Source: Desulfobulbaceae bacterium
GTDB lineage: Bacteria > Desulfobacterota > Desulfobulbia > Desulfobulbales > Desulfocapsaceae
Assembly: GCA_009773475.1 (NCBI GenBank)
Contig: WSXV01000007.1
Location: 1-62,701 of the forward strand
Length of the DNA: 62,701 bases
Reading direction: 5' to 3'
Part shown: one piece after another, positions 62,465-62,701 of the stretch
Position numbering within the stretch: the first letter of the stretch is position 1
How the letters are laid out: every line of letters begins with the position of its first letter
Notes under the pieces: generated by a model
The model's input: only the letters and a program-made list of their open reading frames with translations
Database searches by the model: none
Told to the model about the DNA's origin: nothing
Made by a program: the position numbers and the translations under genes

Positions 62465-62701
62465 TCTGGTTGTTTCGGTAGGGTGTTTTTTTGGCATAAG
62501 AGGCCGTAGATGACGCTGGTAATTGAACGATCTGGTTAATTCGGTATGGTGTTTTTTTGGATGTGTTTTGGATTTGGCGAGACGCCACGCAACGAATCAG
62601 CCGGAAGGGACTGGCTGTTTCTTTGGCGCGGCATAAGAGGCCGTAGATGACGCTGGTAATTGAACGATCTGGTTGTTTCGGTATGGTGCTTTTTGGGATG
62701 T
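62465..62701. repeat. repeat array running off the right edge
   Basis: A 72-bp unit starting GGCATAAGAGGCCGTAGATG at 62493 recurs at 62630-62701 with only a few differences (offset 137). A partial unit with CTGGTTGTTTCGGTA lies at 62466. GGCATAAGAGGCCGT is shared, on the opposite strand, with the repeats at 57.7-57.8 kb. The array probably continues beyond the window. Confidence 0.85.

Noticed and set aside
62370..62588. 72-codon minus-strand frame with KKTPYRxNQ repeats
   Set aside because: It translates the intergenic repeat array; the peptide repeats mirror DNA repeats rather than selection on protein.

Overview
The window reads as chromosomal DNA of an anaerobic Desulfobacterota bacterium, most likely of the sulfate-reducing or sulfur-disproportionating Desulfobulbales type. 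This rests on protein character, on a probable UGA-encoded selenocysteine protein, on a small bacterial-type SRP RNA next to dnaX, on a cytochrome b/Rieske pair, and on an ADP-forming acetyl-CoA synthetase beside AcuB- and AcuC-like genes. No rRNA or other species marker is present, so this assignment is an inference.

Layout. 0.1-9.3 kb: rsmI, a HIT/GalT-like gene, fliW (minus), trpB-trpA, an M3 oligopeptidase, tadA and cfa. 9.4-11.5 kb: tRNA-Ser, ychJ and an FMN alpha-hydroxy-acid oxidase. 12.2-18.3 kb is accessory: an AAA/DUF4143 ATPase, then a single-chain MmeI-like (type IIL) restriction-modification enzyme and a protein of unknown function, lying between two 46-bp direct repeats that duplicate the start of a small membrane-protein gene. 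18.4-23.7 kb: selO, tpx with a Cys-rich tail, a membrane-anchored S1C protease and a GT2 glycosyltransferase. 23.8-35.5 kb is a dense information-processing block: SRP RNA, dnaX-ybaB-recR, tRNA-Val, thrS-infC-rpmI-rplT, pheS-pheT-ihfA, a MerR gene and tRNA-Pro.

35.4-41.7 kb is a 6.3-kb integrated element between perfect 48-bp repeats of the tRNA-Pro 3' end. All its genes are on the minus strand: tyrosine integrase, unknown 242-aa protein, AlpA, small membrane protein, HTH protein, zinc-finger/Toprim primase, RepA-like ATPase, TubC_N-like protein and terminase small subunit. There are no capsid, tail or large-terminase genes. This is the layout of a very small phage-inducible satellite (PICI-like). 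It has iteron-like repeats, a Toprim domain split across two frames, and a second pair of subterminal repeats.

41.9-50 kb (minus strand): ComEA-like protein, cytochrome b and Rieske protein, coaD-rsmD-asd, pssA, psd and ilvN-ilvB. leuA is divergent from ilvB and has a possible Leu-rich leader and attenuator. 52.3-57.3 kb: sbcD-sbcC and a cupin. 57.6-58.3 kb: hairpin repeats and a short thioredoxin-fold gene whose active site reads UGA-Pro-Arg-Cys. 58.4-62.2 kb: HDAC/AcuC-like, CBS-ACT/AcuB-like and ADP-forming acetyl-CoA synthetase genes, a likely acetate-activation module. The right edge holds repeats related to those at 57.6 kb.

The most interesting items are the minimal satellite, the probable missed selenoprotein, and the restriction-modification insertion with a long target duplication.
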